Source of the DNA: Rhodoferax sp. OV413
GTDB taxonomy: Bacteria; Pseudomonadota; Gammaproteobacteria; Burkholderiales; Burkholderiaceae_C
Reading direction: 5' to 3'
Length of the DNA: 42,836 nt
Assembly (NCBI GenBank): GCA_945861785.1
Contig: CAMAWD010000053.1
Span: forward strand, 1 to 42,836
Part shown: positions 24,535 to 36,147 of the stretch, in pieces
Layout of the letters: every line of letters begins with the position of its first letter
Position numbering within the stretch: position 1 is the first letter of the stretch
Made by a program: the position numbers and the translations under genes
Notes under the pieces: generated by a model
Told to the model about the DNA's origin: nothing
The model's database searches: none
What the model saw: only the letters and a program-made list of their open reading frames with translations

Positions 24535-24590
24535 GCAGCCCGGTGTTCGCTCTCAGGCTTCGGGCCAGGCCCAGGGGACGCACGGGGGTG

Positions 24591-26282
<1,692 letters not shown>

Positions 26283-26550
26283 GGCGGGGGCTCGTTGGGC
26301 GACAAGGGGAGGGGTGCCAGCGGCCGATGAGGAGCGGCTGGCGGTTGCGATGCTGACTGTATCCCGGCTGGATGCCGCTGTCATTGCCCAATGGTCTACG
26401 TGCGGCGGGCCCCGAGAATGGGCCGGAGCAAGCGCCAACGCGGTCGATCAAGCCCCGATGGCGTTCCCTGTCGGCCCGCTGTGTTGCGAATGACCCTGCT
26501 ATAAGCCGCGCTTTCGGACACCCGCCCCTCCTTGCCTTCACTGACTGCCT

Positions 26551-26575
26551 ATACTTGAGTAAATTAGTCGGGTAT
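26551..26575 (+). promoter_or_regulatory. IscR type-1-like operator upstream of suf
   Basis: The 25-base site begins ATACTTGAGT and ends AGTCGGGTAT. Compared with the E. coli IscR type-1 consensus (ATASYYGACT, five mixed bases, AGTCRRSTAT) I count one mismatch, G for C in the first GACT. It lies about 150 bases before sufA, so an IscR-like Rrf2 regulator with an Fe-S cluster probably controls the operon. No such regulator gene is in the window. Confidence 0.75.
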
Positions 26576-26725
26576 CCATTCAGGCAAGAGGGTCTTGGCA
26601 GTGGCGGACCACAGATCGACAGCGTTGGGGCGCGGACGGGAACCAATCAAACGGACCCGCCGGCATGTAGCAAGTTTCCCGCCGGAGCTTTTGGCGGGCA
26701 GGTTTTCAATCAAGGAGTTCAACAA

Positions 26726-27105
26726 ATGACCATGACACTGACCGAACGAGCCGCAGCCCAGATCCGGCGCCAGCTCGACAAACGCGGCTCGGGCATCGCG
26801 CTGCGCATCGGCGTCAAGAACGTCGGCTGCACAGGGCTGGCCCACACGTTCGAGCTCGCCGACGAGGTCCGGCCTGGCGAACACAGCTTCATGTCCCACG
26901 GCGCCCGGCTGCTGGTCGATGCCCAGAGCCTGCTGGTTCTCGATGGCTCGCACATCGACTTCGTCACCGAAGGCCTCGCGCAGCGCTTCAAGTTCGACAA
27001 CCCGAATGTGGACAGCGAGTGCGGCTGCGGCGAGAGCTTCAATGTGAAGAAGGCCAGGGCCGGCGCCGCAACAGAGGCGCCCGGCCTTCAAGCCAAGGCG
27101 GCGAC

Positions 27106-27109
<4 letters not shown>
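26726..27109 (+). CDS. sufA: Fe-S cluster A-type carrier SufA
   Basis: The 127-residue protein belongs to the HesB/IscA family that carries assembled Fe-S clusters to target enzymes. The three conserved cysteines are present: one in [10 protein letters not shown] and two in the SECGCGESF motif near the C-terminus. AAGGAG eight bases before ATG 26726 fixes the start; upstream in-frame codons belong to the leader. It is the first gene of the suf operon, about 150 bases after the IscR-like site, and its TGA overlaps the sufB ATG (ATGA). The tail after the CGC motif is about 20 residues longer than usual. Confidence 0.92.
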
Positions 27110-28538
<1,429 letters not shown>

Positions 28539-28542
<4 letters not shown>

Positions 28543-29348
28543 TCCACCTCGACAGCCCGGTTCTGCTCGATGTGCGCGGCCTGTGCGCGAGTGTCAACGG
28601 CACTGCCATCCTCAAGGGCCTGGACCTCACGGTCAGGCGCGGCGAGGTCCACGCGATCATGGGGACCAACGGCTCGGGCAAGAGCACGTTTGCCAAAGTT
28701 CTGGCCGGCCATGCGGCCTACCAGGTCACGGCCGGCACCGTGCTGTTTGACGGCCAGGATCTGCTGGCCCTGGCGCCTGAAGCGCGCGCCCTGGCGGGCG
28801 TATTCCTGGGCTTCCAGTACCCGATCGAGATACCCGGCGTGGCCAACAGCCAGTTTTTGCGCCTGAGCTACAACACGCTGCAGGCGCAACGCGGCCGGGA
28901 CGAACTGGACCCGCTGGAGTTCGACGATTTCGTTCGCGAGAAGATGAAGCTTCTCGAGATGAGCCCCGACTTTCTGGACCGCAGCGTCAACGAAGGTTTT
29001 TCGGGCGGCGAGAAGAAGCGCAACGAAATCCTGCAGATGGCGCTGCTCGAGCCACGCCTGGCGATTCTGGACGAGACCGATTCCGGCCTGGACATTGATG
29101 CGCTGCGCATCGTGTCGCAGGGCGTGAACCAGCTGACCACCCCGGACAACGCCACCATCCTGGTCACGCACTACCAGCGGCTGCTGAACTACATCGTGCC
29201 CGACTTTGTCCATGTGATGGAGGCCGGCCGAATCATCAAGACCGGTGGCAGGGAACTCGCGCTGGAACTCGAGAAACGCGGCTACGGCTGGGTCAGTGCC
29301 GAGCACGAGGTGGCTGGCGTGGCGAGAGCCGAAGAGGTCAGTGCATGA
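28539..29348 (+). CDS. sufC: Fe-S cluster assembly ATPase SufC
   Basis: SufC is the ABC-type ATPase of the SufBC2D complex. The 269-residue product has Walker [11 protein letters not shown], a Q-loop in [13 protein letters not shown], the SufC-type signature [19 protein letters not shown] and Walker [17 protein letters not shown], followed by the switch histidine in [12 protein letters not shown]. It overlaps sufB by four bases. After its stop comes the disturbed start of sufD. Confidence 0.97.
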
Positions 29349-29470
29349 GACCGCCGGGCCTCCCCAAGGGCGAATTCCGCAGTGCGCTGCACGCAGGCAC
29401 CCCGGTGCGCAGTGCCACCGCCCTGCGCCGGCCCGCGGTAGACCACCTGGGCACGCTGCTGGCCGGTTAG
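29345..29470 (+). other. 41-codon leader frame before sufD ending in an in-frame TAG
   Basis: The ATG at 29345 overlaps the sufC stop (ATGA), exactly as at the other suf junctions, and opens a frame that is the same as sufD. It ends at TAG 29468-29470 after 41 codons. The peptide starts [20 protein letters not shown], which resembles translated GC-rich intergenic repeats of Burkholderiales rather than SufD. After the TAG the frame continues with SufD-like sequence (VNALREQAQTALGALA). Confidence 0.7.
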
Positions 29471-29548
29471 CCGCTGCCGGAGGCCAGCCCGTGGGCGGGC
29501 GTCAACGCGCTGCGCGAACAGGCGCAGACAGCACTGGGCGCGCTTGCC

Positions 29549-30721
29549 ATGCCGACGCTGCGTGACGAAGCCTGGCGTTTCACCGACCTGGCGCCGCTGC
29601 ACCGGCTGACCCTGCAGCCAGTGCGCATGGCCAGCCAGCTGCAGCCCGCTGACATCGCGCCGTTTGGCATTGACGGCGCTGCGTTCCGGCTGGTGTTTGT
29701 CGATGGCATCCATGCGCCGCAGCTCTCCAGCCCGGCACCCGAAGGCGGCGTCGTCGTGACCGACTTCCCGACCGCCATGGCCACCCATGCCCTCGCGCTG
29801 GAAGCACAGCTGGGCCGCCAGCAGGTACTGGTCGACAACGTCTTTGCTGCGCTCAACACGGCTTTCCTGCAGAGTGCGGCGGTGCTGCTGGTGCCGCGCG
29901 GCGTGGCGCTCGCCACGCCGGTGCATCTGCTGTTCGTGGCCACGCAGGCTGGCGCGCTCAGCCATCCCCGCTGCCTGGTGCTGGCCGAGGCGGGTAGCTG
30001 CGTGACGCTGGTCGAGGACTACGTGGCGCTGCAGGACGCGCCGTATCTGGTCAACCCGGTGACGGAAGTCGTGCTGGCCGAGCAGGCGCAGGTCAGGCAC
30101 GTCCGGGTCCAGCGAGACAGCCGACAGGCGTTTCACATCGCCAATTGCGCGGTGTCGGTGGGGCGTTCGGCCAACTACCAGCTGGTCAGCGTGGCGATGG
30201 GCGCGCAGCTGTCGCGTTGCGACCTGCGCGTGGCGCTCCACGAAGGCGCCGAATGTGCGGTGGATGGTCTTGCGCTGCTGTCGGGCGGCCAGCTGGCCGA
30301 CACCCACAGTTGTATCGACCACGTCGAGCCGCATGGCACCAGCCGTCAGCTGCACAAGTGCATTGCCGACGGCAGCGCCCATGCGGTCTTCAACGGCAAG
30401 GTGGTGGTGCGCCCCGGCGCGCAGCACACCGACTCCGCGCAGACCAGCCGCAACCTGTTGCTGAGCGCCCGCGCCCAGGTCGACACCCAGCCGCAACTGG
30501 AGATTTTTGCCGACGACGTGAAATGCACGCACGGCGCGACGGTGGGGCAACTCGATCCGGAGGCGTTGTTCTACCTGCAGAGCCGCGGCTTGTCCGACAG
30601 CGCTGCGCGCCGGCTTCTGACCTATGCGTTCGGCGCAGAGATCATCGGGCGCATCCCCGTGCCCTCGCTCAAGCACCAGTTGCAGCAGCGCATGCTTTCG
30701 CAAGCCGGCAGCCAGCCATGA
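29549..30721 (+). CDS. sufD: Fe-S cluster assembly protein SufD (N-terminus disturbed)
   Basis: SufD pairs with SufB and SufC in the scaffold complex and is needed for iron entry. From ATG 29549 the product has 390 residues: MPTLRDEAWRFTDLAPL at the start, the central beta-helix with VEDYVALQDAPYLVNPVTEV, and the C-terminal DDVKCTHGATVGQLDPEALF with SRGLSDSAARRLL, all normal for SufD. The usual N-terminal helix is encoded upstream between a TAG (29468) and this ATG, where no ATG, GTG or TTG exists in frame, and no ribosome site precedes 29549. So the gene may be poorly translated, use CTG, or be truncated. The stop overlaps sufS (ATGA). Confidence 0.85.
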   Translation: MPTLRDEAWRFTDLAPLHRLTLQPVRMASQLQPADIAPFGIDGAAFRLVFVDGIHAPQLSSPAPEGGVVVTDFPTAMATHALALEAQLGRQQVLVDNVFAALNTAFLQSAAVLLVPRGVALATPVHLLFVATQAGALSHPRCLVLAEAGSCVTLVEDYVALQDAPYLVNPVTEVVLAEQAQVRHVRVQRDSRQAFHIANCAVSVGRSANYQLVSVAMGAQLSRCDLRVALHEGAECAVDGLALLSGGQLADTHSCIDHVEPHGTSRQLHKCIADGSAHAVFNGKVVVRPGAQHTDSAQTSRNLLLSARAQVDTQPQLEIFADDVKCTHGATVGQLDPEALFYLQSRGLSDSAARRLLTYAFGAEIIGRIPVPSLKHQLQQRMLSQAGSQP

Positions 30722-31980
30722 ACGCCCGCTCGCCCGAAATGCACCTCGCTGCACCAGCGCCCGCCTTCGATGTGGAGCGCATACGCGCAGATTTCCCGAT
30801 CCTTCAGATCGAGGTCGAAGGCAAGCCGCTGGTCTACCTGGACAACGCCGCGTCGAGCCAGATGCCGCAGCCAGTCATCGACCGGCTGGTGCGCTACCAG
30901 ACCACGGAGCACGCCAACATCCACCGGGCCGTGCATACGCTGTCCGAACGGGCGACTGCCGCCTACGAGGAAGCGCGCACCAAGCTGCAGCACTTCATCA
31001 ACGCGCCCGACCGGCGCGAAGTGATCTTTACCAGCGGCACCACCGAAGCCATCAACCTGGTGATGCACGGTTATGGCCGCAAGTTCATCCGGGCCGGTGA
31101 CGAGATCATTCTGACCACGCTGGAACACCACTCCAACATCGTTCCATGGCAGATGCTGGCCGAGGAAACCGGCGCCCGGATCCGCGTGCTGCCGATCAAC
31201 GACGCCGGCGAGTTGTGCCTGGACCAATTCGAGGCGCTGTTCAGCGCACGCACCAAGCTGGTCGGCGTGGGCCATGTCTCGAACGCGCTGGGCAGCATCA
31301 ACCCGGTCAAGCAGATGGTCGCCCTGGCGCACAAGCACGGCGTGCCCGTGCTGGTCGACGGTGCGCAGGCCGTGCCGCACCTGCCCGTGGACGTGCAGGA
31401 CCTGGACTGCGATTTTTATGCCTTCTCGGGCCACAAGTTGTGCGGTCCGACCGGTATCGGCGTGCTTTACGGCAAGGCGGCGCTGCTCGAAAACATGCAG
31501 CCCTTCAAGGGCGGCGGCGACATGATTTTGGCGGTGTCTTTCGAGAAGACCACGTACAACACCATTCCCCACAAGTTCGAGGCCGGCACGCCGCCGATTG
31601 CCGCCGCCATCGGGCTGGGCGCGGCGGTCGACTACCTCTCATCCGTCGGCATGCAGGCGATTGCCCGGCATGAGCATGCCCTGCTGCAGTACGCGACCGG
31701 CCAGCTCCAGGCGCTGGCGGGCGTGCGCCTCATCGGCACTGCCGCCCACAAGGCGGCGGTGCTGTCCTTCACGCTGGACGGCGTGCATCCGCACGATGTC
31801 GGCACGCTGCTGAACCAGGACGGTATTGCGGTGCGCACCGGCCACCATTGCGCGCAGCCGGTGATGGCGCGCTTCAAGGTGCCCGCCACCACGCGCGCCT
31901 CGTTTGCCTTCTACAACAGCATGGCGGACGTCGATGTGCTGGTGGCCGGGCTGCGCAGCGTTCAGAAAGTATTTGCGTGA
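30718..31980 (+). CDS. sufS: Cysteine desulfurase SufS
   Basis: SufS is a PLP enzyme that takes sulfur from cysteine and passes it on as a persulfide. The 420-residue product shows the start VYLDNAASSQMPQPVID, the family's TTEAINLVMHGYG, the PLP-binding lysine in YAFSGHKLCGPTGIG and the active cysteine in VRTGHHCAQPVM. ATG 30718 overlaps the sufD stop; the sufU ATG overlaps its own stop by one base. A SufU-type partner directly downstream suggests that sulfur is accepted by SufU rather than SufE. Confidence 0.97.
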   Translation: MNARSPEMHLAAPAPAFDVERIRADFPILQIEVEGKPLVYLDNAASSQMPQPVIDRLVRYQTTEHANIHRAVHTLSERATAAYEEARTKLQHFINAPDRREVIFTSGTTEAINLVMHGYGRKFIRAGDEIILTTLEHHSNIVPWQMLAEETGARIRVLPINDAGELCLDQFEALFSARTKLVGVGHVSNALGSINPVKQMVALAHKHGVPVLVDGAQAVPHLPVDVQDLDCDFYAFSGHKLCGPTGIGVLYGKAALLENMQPFKGGGDMILAVSFEKTTYNTIPHKFEAGTPPIAAAIGLGAAVDYLSSVGMQAIARHEHALLQYATGQLQALAGVRLIGTAAHKAAVLSFTLDGVHPHDVGTLLNQDGIAVRTGHHCAQPVMARFKVPATTRASFAFYNSMADVDVLVAGLRSVQKVFA

Positions 31981-32429
31981 TGGCCGATTACAAAGCGCTG
32001 TACCAGGAGGTCATCCTGGACCACAACAAGAAGCCGCGCAACTACGGAACGCTGGAACACTCCAGCCACCACGCGCAAGGCCACAACCCACTGTGTGGCG
32101 ACCACCTCGATGTGGCGCTGCGACTGCAGGGCGAGACGATCGAACAGATCGCGTTCCAGGGCGAGTCGTGCGCCATCTGCAAGGCGTCGGCTTCGATGAT
32201 GACGGTTGCCGTGAAGGGCAAGACCCGCACGCAGGCCCAGGCGCTGACCCAGGAATTCCTGGCCATGACTACCGGCAGGCTCGACCTGCGGGAGCCCAAC
32301 CAGATTGGGCGCCTGGCCGTGTTCGCTGGCGTGCGCGACCTGCCCACGCGCGTCAAATGCGCGATCTTGCCGTGGCACACGCTGCAGGCCGCGTTCCGGT
32401 CGCAGGGCACGGCAAGCACAGAAACGTGA
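31980..32429 (+). CDS. sufU: SufU-type Fe-S assembly sulfur-transfer protein
   Basis: The 149-residue protein has the three conserved cysteines and aspartate of the SufU/IscU fold: NPLCGD (Cys-39, Asp-41), GESCAICKASASMM (Cys-64) and RVKCAILPW (Cys-127). In Gram-positive bacteria SufU is a zinc protein that takes sulfur from SufS. The insert of about 18-20 residues between the second and third cysteines that marks SufU against IscU appears present (EFLAMTTGRLDLREPNQIGR). It begins at the last base of the sufS stop. Occurrence in a proteobacterial suf operon is less usual than SufE. Confidence 0.9.
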   Translation: MADYKALYQEVILDHNKKPRNYGTLEHSSHHAQGHNPLCGDHLDVALRLQGETIEQIAFQGESCAICKASASMMTVAVKGKTRTQAQALTQEFLAMTTGRLDLREPNQIGRLAVFAGVRDLPTRVKCAILPWHTLQAAFRSQGTASTET

Positions 32430-32665
32430 TGGTTCCGATGGCAGCCAACCCTTGAAGGACCCATGCTGACTTCCCATGAACTGAAGAACTGCCATCCTGA
32501 GCGGCATGCCCTGCGACCACGCGCAGGTCCATGTCGACATCGTGCGCGAGTTGGTCGAACTTGGCGAACTTCAGGCCCTGGTCAACCCGGCGGCGGTCCA
32601 AGCCCTTGACATCGCGCCTGCGCGGCCCGCGCCACGTGCCACGCGCCATCTTCCAGGAGGATTGA
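32430..32665 (+). other. 236-bp gap inside the suf operon, no supported gene
   Basis: A frame starting at 32506 (MPCDHAQVHVDIVRELVELG) is open across this gap but runs on into nfu in another frame, so it is not accepted as a gene. The sequence has coding-like composition over about 100 bases and may be a remnant, for example of a sufT- or sufE-like gene, but I recognise no family. The ribosome site for nfu (CCAGGAGG) lies at its end. Confidence 0.4.
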
Positions 32666-33226
32666 ATGCCGAAAATTGCCGAAATCGACGACACCCCGAA
32701 CCCCAATGCGGTCAAGTTCACGCTCCACGAACCCTTGACCTGGGGCATCTCGCATTCCTTCGAGAACGCCGAACAGGCAGCGGGCGACGCGCTCGCCTCG
32801 GCGCTGTTCGCCATCGCGCACGTGCGCAATGTGTTCTATGTTGACCGCTGGCTCACCGTGACGCAGGACGGCGACGCCGCCTGGCCGGAATTGGTCCGGC
32901 TGATCGCCGTGCCGCTGCGCGCCGCTCCGGCGGCCGCTGCGCAGTCTGCCGCGGCCGTGTTTGCCGCGCGCGTTTCCATCGCCGACATGAGCGCGGACGA
33001 CCAGGCACGGCTGGACGTGATCAGCGCCCTGCTGGACCAGCGCATACGGCCCTCTTTGCAGGCCGACGGCGGCGACCTGCATGTGGTCGGTCTGGCTGGC
33101 AACTTCCTCAGCATCCATTACCAGGGCGCATGCGGCAGTTGCCCGAGCTCGCTCTCCGGCACGCTGGCTGCCATCGAGAATCTGGTGCGCACCATCGAGC
33201 CAGACCTCGCGGTGGTGGCGGTGTAG
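32666..33226 (+). CDS. Nfu-type Fe-S scaffold/carrier (Nfu_N plus NifU C-terminal domain)
   Basis: The 186-residue protein has an Nfu N-terminal domain (TPNPNAVKFTLHEPL, then VFYVDRWLTVTQ) and a C-terminal NifU-like domain (about 110-186) with the cluster-binding pair in QGACGSCPSSLSGTL. Nfu proteins carry [4Fe-4S] clusters to late targets; lipoyl synthase is a known client in other organisms. It precedes lipA by 76 bases, which fits that role. A strong ribosome site AGGAGG lies upstream. It belongs with the suf genes although separated by 236 bases. Confidence 0.9.
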   Translation: MPKIAEIDDTPNPNAVKFTLHEPLTWGISHSFENAEQAAGDALASALFAIAHVRNVFYVDRWLTVTQDGDAAWPELVRLIAVPLRAAPAAAAQSAAAVFAARVSIADMSADDQARLDVISALLDQRIRPSLQADGGDLHVVGLAGNFLSIHYQGACGSCPSSLSGTLAAIENLVRTIEPDLAVVAV

Positions 33227-33302
33227 CCGGCTGCCGTGACAGGCCATACGTCGATGCCTTGGCGTCCCTTCTGTCAGCAAGGCCAACCTGGACACCTTTG
33301 AC

Positions 33303-34305
33303 ATGACGACTGAGACCATCCGCTTCAGAGGCGTTGCCTTGGTGCTGCCGCAGCCCCTTGCCGTTTCCTCCCGTCCGGACCAGCAAAGAGGCTCCCTCAA
33401 GACCAAGCGCGACGCGACCGACCCCGACGACCGCCTGCCCAAGCCCGACTGGATCCGCGTCAAGGCGGCGATTCCCACGGGCCGCTTTCGCGACACCAGG
33501 GACATCGTGCGCGACCACCGGTTGGTCACCGTGTGCGAAGAAGCCTCCTGCCCCAACATCGGCGAGTGCTGGAGCAAGGGCACGGCGACCTTCATGGTCA
33601 TGGGCGACAAATGCACGCGCCGCTGCCGCTTTTGCAACGTCAGCACGGGTCGGCCCGACCCGCTGGACCAGGACGAGCCGGAACGCCTGGCGCGGAGCAT
33701 TGCGCTGATGAAACTCAAATACGTCGTCCTCACCTCGGTAGACCGCGACGATTTGCGTGACGGTGGCGCTGGCCATTCTGTGCAATGCATCCAGCGCATA
33801 CGCGCGCTGGCGCCCGCCACCACCATCGAGATCCTGACGCCCGACTTTGGCGGGCGGCTGGACTTGGCGCTGGACATCCTGGGCACTGCGCCACCGGACG
33901 TGCTGAACCACAACATCGAGACCGTGCCGCGCCTGTACAAGGAGGCGCGGCCTGGCGCGGACTTTCGGAACACGCTCAACCTGCTGCAGCGCTGCAAGGC
34001 GCGGCACCCCCGCATCCCCCACCAAGTCCGGCCTGATGGTCGGACTGGGCGAGACCGACGAGGAGGTCCTGGACGTGCTGCGGGCGTTGCGGGCCCATGA
34101 TGTCGACATGCTGACCATCGGCCAGTATCTGCAGCCCTCCACGGGGCACATGCCCGTGCTGAGTTATGTGCATCCCGATGTCTTCAGGATGTATGCCGAT
34201 GCAGCTTGCCGGATGGGGTTCAGGCACGCTGCATCCGGCCCCTTGGTCCGAAGCTCGTACCACGCGGACGAACAGGCGCGGGCGGTGGGCGTTCCTGTGC
34301 GCTGA
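33303..34305 (+). pseudogene. lipA: Lipoyl synthase LipA, interrupted by a +1 frameshift
   Basis: LipA is a radical-SAM enzyme that inserts two sulfurs into octanoyl groups, using up its auxiliary [4Fe-4S] cluster. The first frame gives the auxiliary-cluster cysteines 78, 83 and 89 ([12 protein letters not shown]) and the radical-SAM cysteines 104, 108 and 111 (CTRRCRFC), then [12 protein letters not shown] and [12 protein letters not shown]. After KARHPRIP the family's sequence continues in the next frame ([20 protein letters not shown] to [11 protein letters not shown] and RSSYHADEQ). The change falls at a run of five Cs (34016-34020); four Cs would restore one frame of about 333 residues. 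So it is either a sequencing slip or a recent mutation; all catalytic parts are otherwise intact. Confidence 0.88.
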
Positions 34306-34366
34306 CGCGGGTCGCAAGACTCTGGTTCCAACCCTCCCTGCTGCTACTTTGCCGGATCCAACCGCT

Positions 34367-34531
34367 ATGCAACAACCCGCTCCCGCAGTGACAGATGCCG
34401 AAGTCAGGAGCTCGACCAGCAACGCCATGATCGGGCTTCAGCTCCTCGACGGCGATCATCCATCGGCCTTCGCGGCGATTCAGGCGGCCGGGTGCACGCA
34501 GATCGAGAGTTTGGTGGGGCCCGAAGCATGA
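34367..34531 (+). CDS. Hypothetical small protein (54 aa), coupled to the next
   Basis: The frame starts MQQPAPAVTDAEVRSSTSNA and contains LQLLDGDHPSAFAAIQAAG. I do not recognise a family. It has no signal peptide or membrane segment. Its TGA overlaps the ATG of the next small gene (ATGA), which argues that both are real and translated together. It lies 61 bases after the end of lipA. Confidence 0.5.
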   Translation: MQQPAPAVTDAEVRSSTSNAMIGLQLLDGDHPSAFAAIQAAGCTQIESLVGPEA

Positions 34532-34761
34532 TGTCATGGTCTGTCCGCAGGATCGACGACGGGGCCTGTCGGGTGCTGGATGCGATGGGTCGCCACGTCG
34601 GCAACCTGAAGTGGATCGGCGGCGTGTGGAAGTTCAAGGCCATCGGTTATGACGCGGCAGGTGCGGTCATCCCGGGTGGCGGCTCACTGACCGCCCGGCA
34701 CAACACGGTGTTCGACAGCCTCGACCCGGTGCAGATCAGCAGGGCGCTAGACGGTGTGTGA
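34528..34761 (+). CDS. Hypothetical small protein (77 aa)
   Basis: The soluble product starts MMSWSVRRIDDGACRVLDAM and continues GNLKWIGGVWKFKAIGYDAAGAVIPGGG, ending in TARHNTVFDSLD. It has a compact beta-rich look and no recognised motif; similar short proteins seem familiar from Burkholderiales genomes, but I cannot name a family. It overlaps the previous small gene by four bases. Downstream the sequence turns into gene fragments. Confidence 0.6.
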   Translation: MMSWSVRRIDDGACRVLDAMGRHVGNLKWIGGVWKFKAIGYDAAGAVIPGGGSLTARHNTVFDSLDPVQISRALDGV

Positions 34762-34890
34762 AACGCCCATCCGGCCCCTCGCGATGTCGGCGTCGTCCTT
34801 GAAGGACAGGCCGTTCAAACGCGCTCTATCGTGGCGCAAAGGCGGCGATACGGTGGCCACGCCCATGGGTGTGCACCGGTGGATGCATCG

Positions 34891-35235
34891 ATGGTTCGCG
34901 CTCTGGCACGCGGCCAGGTCGACGTCACGCTCATCGACCGCTGCAACCACCACCTGTTCCAGCCGCTCCTGTACCAGGTGGCCGCTGCCGGCCTGGCGGC
35001 GCCGGCCATCTCGGCCCCCATGCGCCACATCCTGCGCCGCGAGATGCGGCGCGGGCGGCTGACAGTGCTGCAGGCCGAGGTGCATGGCATTGACGCCACA
35101 GGCAAACACATCACGCTGGACGACGGCACGCGCATGGCATTCGACCATCTCGTCGCCGCCGCCGCAGGCGCCGTGAACTCCTGGTTCGGCCACGACGACT
35201 GGGTCGTGCACGCGCCAGGGCTCAAGACGCTGGCG
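34891..35235 (+). pseudogene. Fragment of a type II NADH dehydrogenase-like FAD oxidoreductase
   Basis: The frame reads VRALARGQVDVTLIDRCNHH, LFQPLLYQVAAAGLAAPAIS, APMRHILRREM and later FDHLVAAAAGAVNSWFGHDD and HAPGLKTLANA. This matches residues of about 20-140 of NDH-2-type enzymes that oxidise NADH and reduce quinone. The N-terminal FAD-binding GxGxxG loop is missing, and after ANA the sequence passes straight into an IS110-type transposase tail. So both ends are lost and the fragment cannot be functional. Confidence 0.8.
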
Positions 35236-35236
35236 A

Positions 35237-35785
35237 ATGCTGCTGCAGACGATTCCTGGAATCGACCGCATGGGGGCTGCGATGCTGCTGGTGGAGATGA
35301 GCGCAGAAATGCAAAACTTCGGCTCTGCCGAGCGCCTGGCCTCCTGGGTGGGAATATGTCCTGGCAACAACGAGAGCGCGGGCAAGCGCAAGAGCGGCAA
35401 GACGCGCAAGGGCAACGCATGGGTGCGCCGACTGCGGTGTGGGTTTGCCCAAGCCGCCAGCCGAAGTCGCTGCGCCTTGAAGAGCAAGTTTGCCGCGCTG
35501 AGCATCCGCAAGGGTCACAAGAAGTCCATCGTTGCGCTGGGGCACAAGATGCTGCGCATCATCTTTGCCGTGCTCAAGACCCGCCAACCTTATCGCGACC
35601 GGGTCGTCGACTATGAAGCACTGAGCGTTCAGAGAAGCGCCCGCGCTGGATCAAGATGCTCGTCAAACACGGCTTCATGCCCTCCGCCGCCTGATCTGAA
35701 CAGATCGATTTCGCCGTGTTCCCTCGTCCCGGCCAACGTCAGGTCAGGGATTCCCATACCCTTCACTCGACGTCTTTCACATTAA
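35237..35785 (+). mobile_element. C-terminal fragment of an IS110-family transposase
   Basis: The frame from ATG 35237 reads LLQTIPGIDRMGAAMLLVEM, then LASWVGICPGNNESAGKRKS, GKTRKGNAWVRRL and KKSIVALGHKMLRIIFAVLK, the C-terminal half (Transposase_20) of IS110-type enzymes. The N-terminal catalytic DEDD half is absent. About 40 off-family residues follow the conserved part before the stop. It is joined at its left edge to an NDH-2 fragment, so the insertion or a later deletion destroyed both genes. Confidence 0.88.
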
Positions 35786-36110
35786 CGCAAGCGCTGCCCA
35801 GCAGCTTTCAGGAAACACGACCAGCGTCCTGACCGGGCTGGTGCGCGTCGGCGGGGCTTCTGAACACAGTGCCTGATGCGCTTCCTTGGTGCTGCGGTGC
35901 GTGCCACGTTCCACCAGGATCCGGTCGCCCTGCTGTGTTCACACCTGCACCGACCCGGCAATCAGGTGTAAAAAATTGCGCACCGCTGCCGGCACCGAAA
36001 CCTGGCCTCGCGATGTGAGTGTGGTTGTGTTTTTTGCATGGTGTAGTGGTGTCTCTTTACCGGTGCAACCTATCGGCTGATGTGCAAATTGGACACTTGA
36101 CTTTGCAAAC
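35786..36110. other. 325-bp gene-free stretch between IS110 remnant and TA operon
   Basis: I see no convincing frame, RNA or repeat here. The right end becomes less GC rich (GTGTTTTTTGCATGG near 36030) toward the toxin-antitoxin promoter, with TTGACT at 36097. Confidence 0.4.
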
Positions 36111-36134
36111 TTGTGCTATCGTTTGATGGCACAA
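36111..36134 (+). promoter_or_regulatory. Palindromic operator candidate of the toxin-antitoxin operon
   Basis: TTGTGCTATC and GATGGCACAA form 10-base arms with one mismatch around GTTT. The site lies just upstream of the antitoxin's ribosome site (AATGGAGG) and overlaps the likely -10 region (TATCGT at 36117). Antitoxins of the Phd type normally bind such palindromes to repress their own operon. Confidence 0.6.
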
Positions 36135-36147
36135 ATGGAGGCATGAC

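Noticed and set aside
29282-30754. 490-codon minus-strand frame opposite sufD
   Set aside because: His/Gln/Arg-rich shadow of sufD with no family resemblance.
32506-32844. 112-codon frame between sufU and nfu
   Set aside because: More than half overlaps nfu in another frame and nothing in it is recognisable; recorded only as a possible remnant.
34747-35511. 254-codon minus-strand frame opposite the NDH-2/IS110 fragments
   Set aside because: The plus strand shows clear family matches in the same place; the minus frame shows none.
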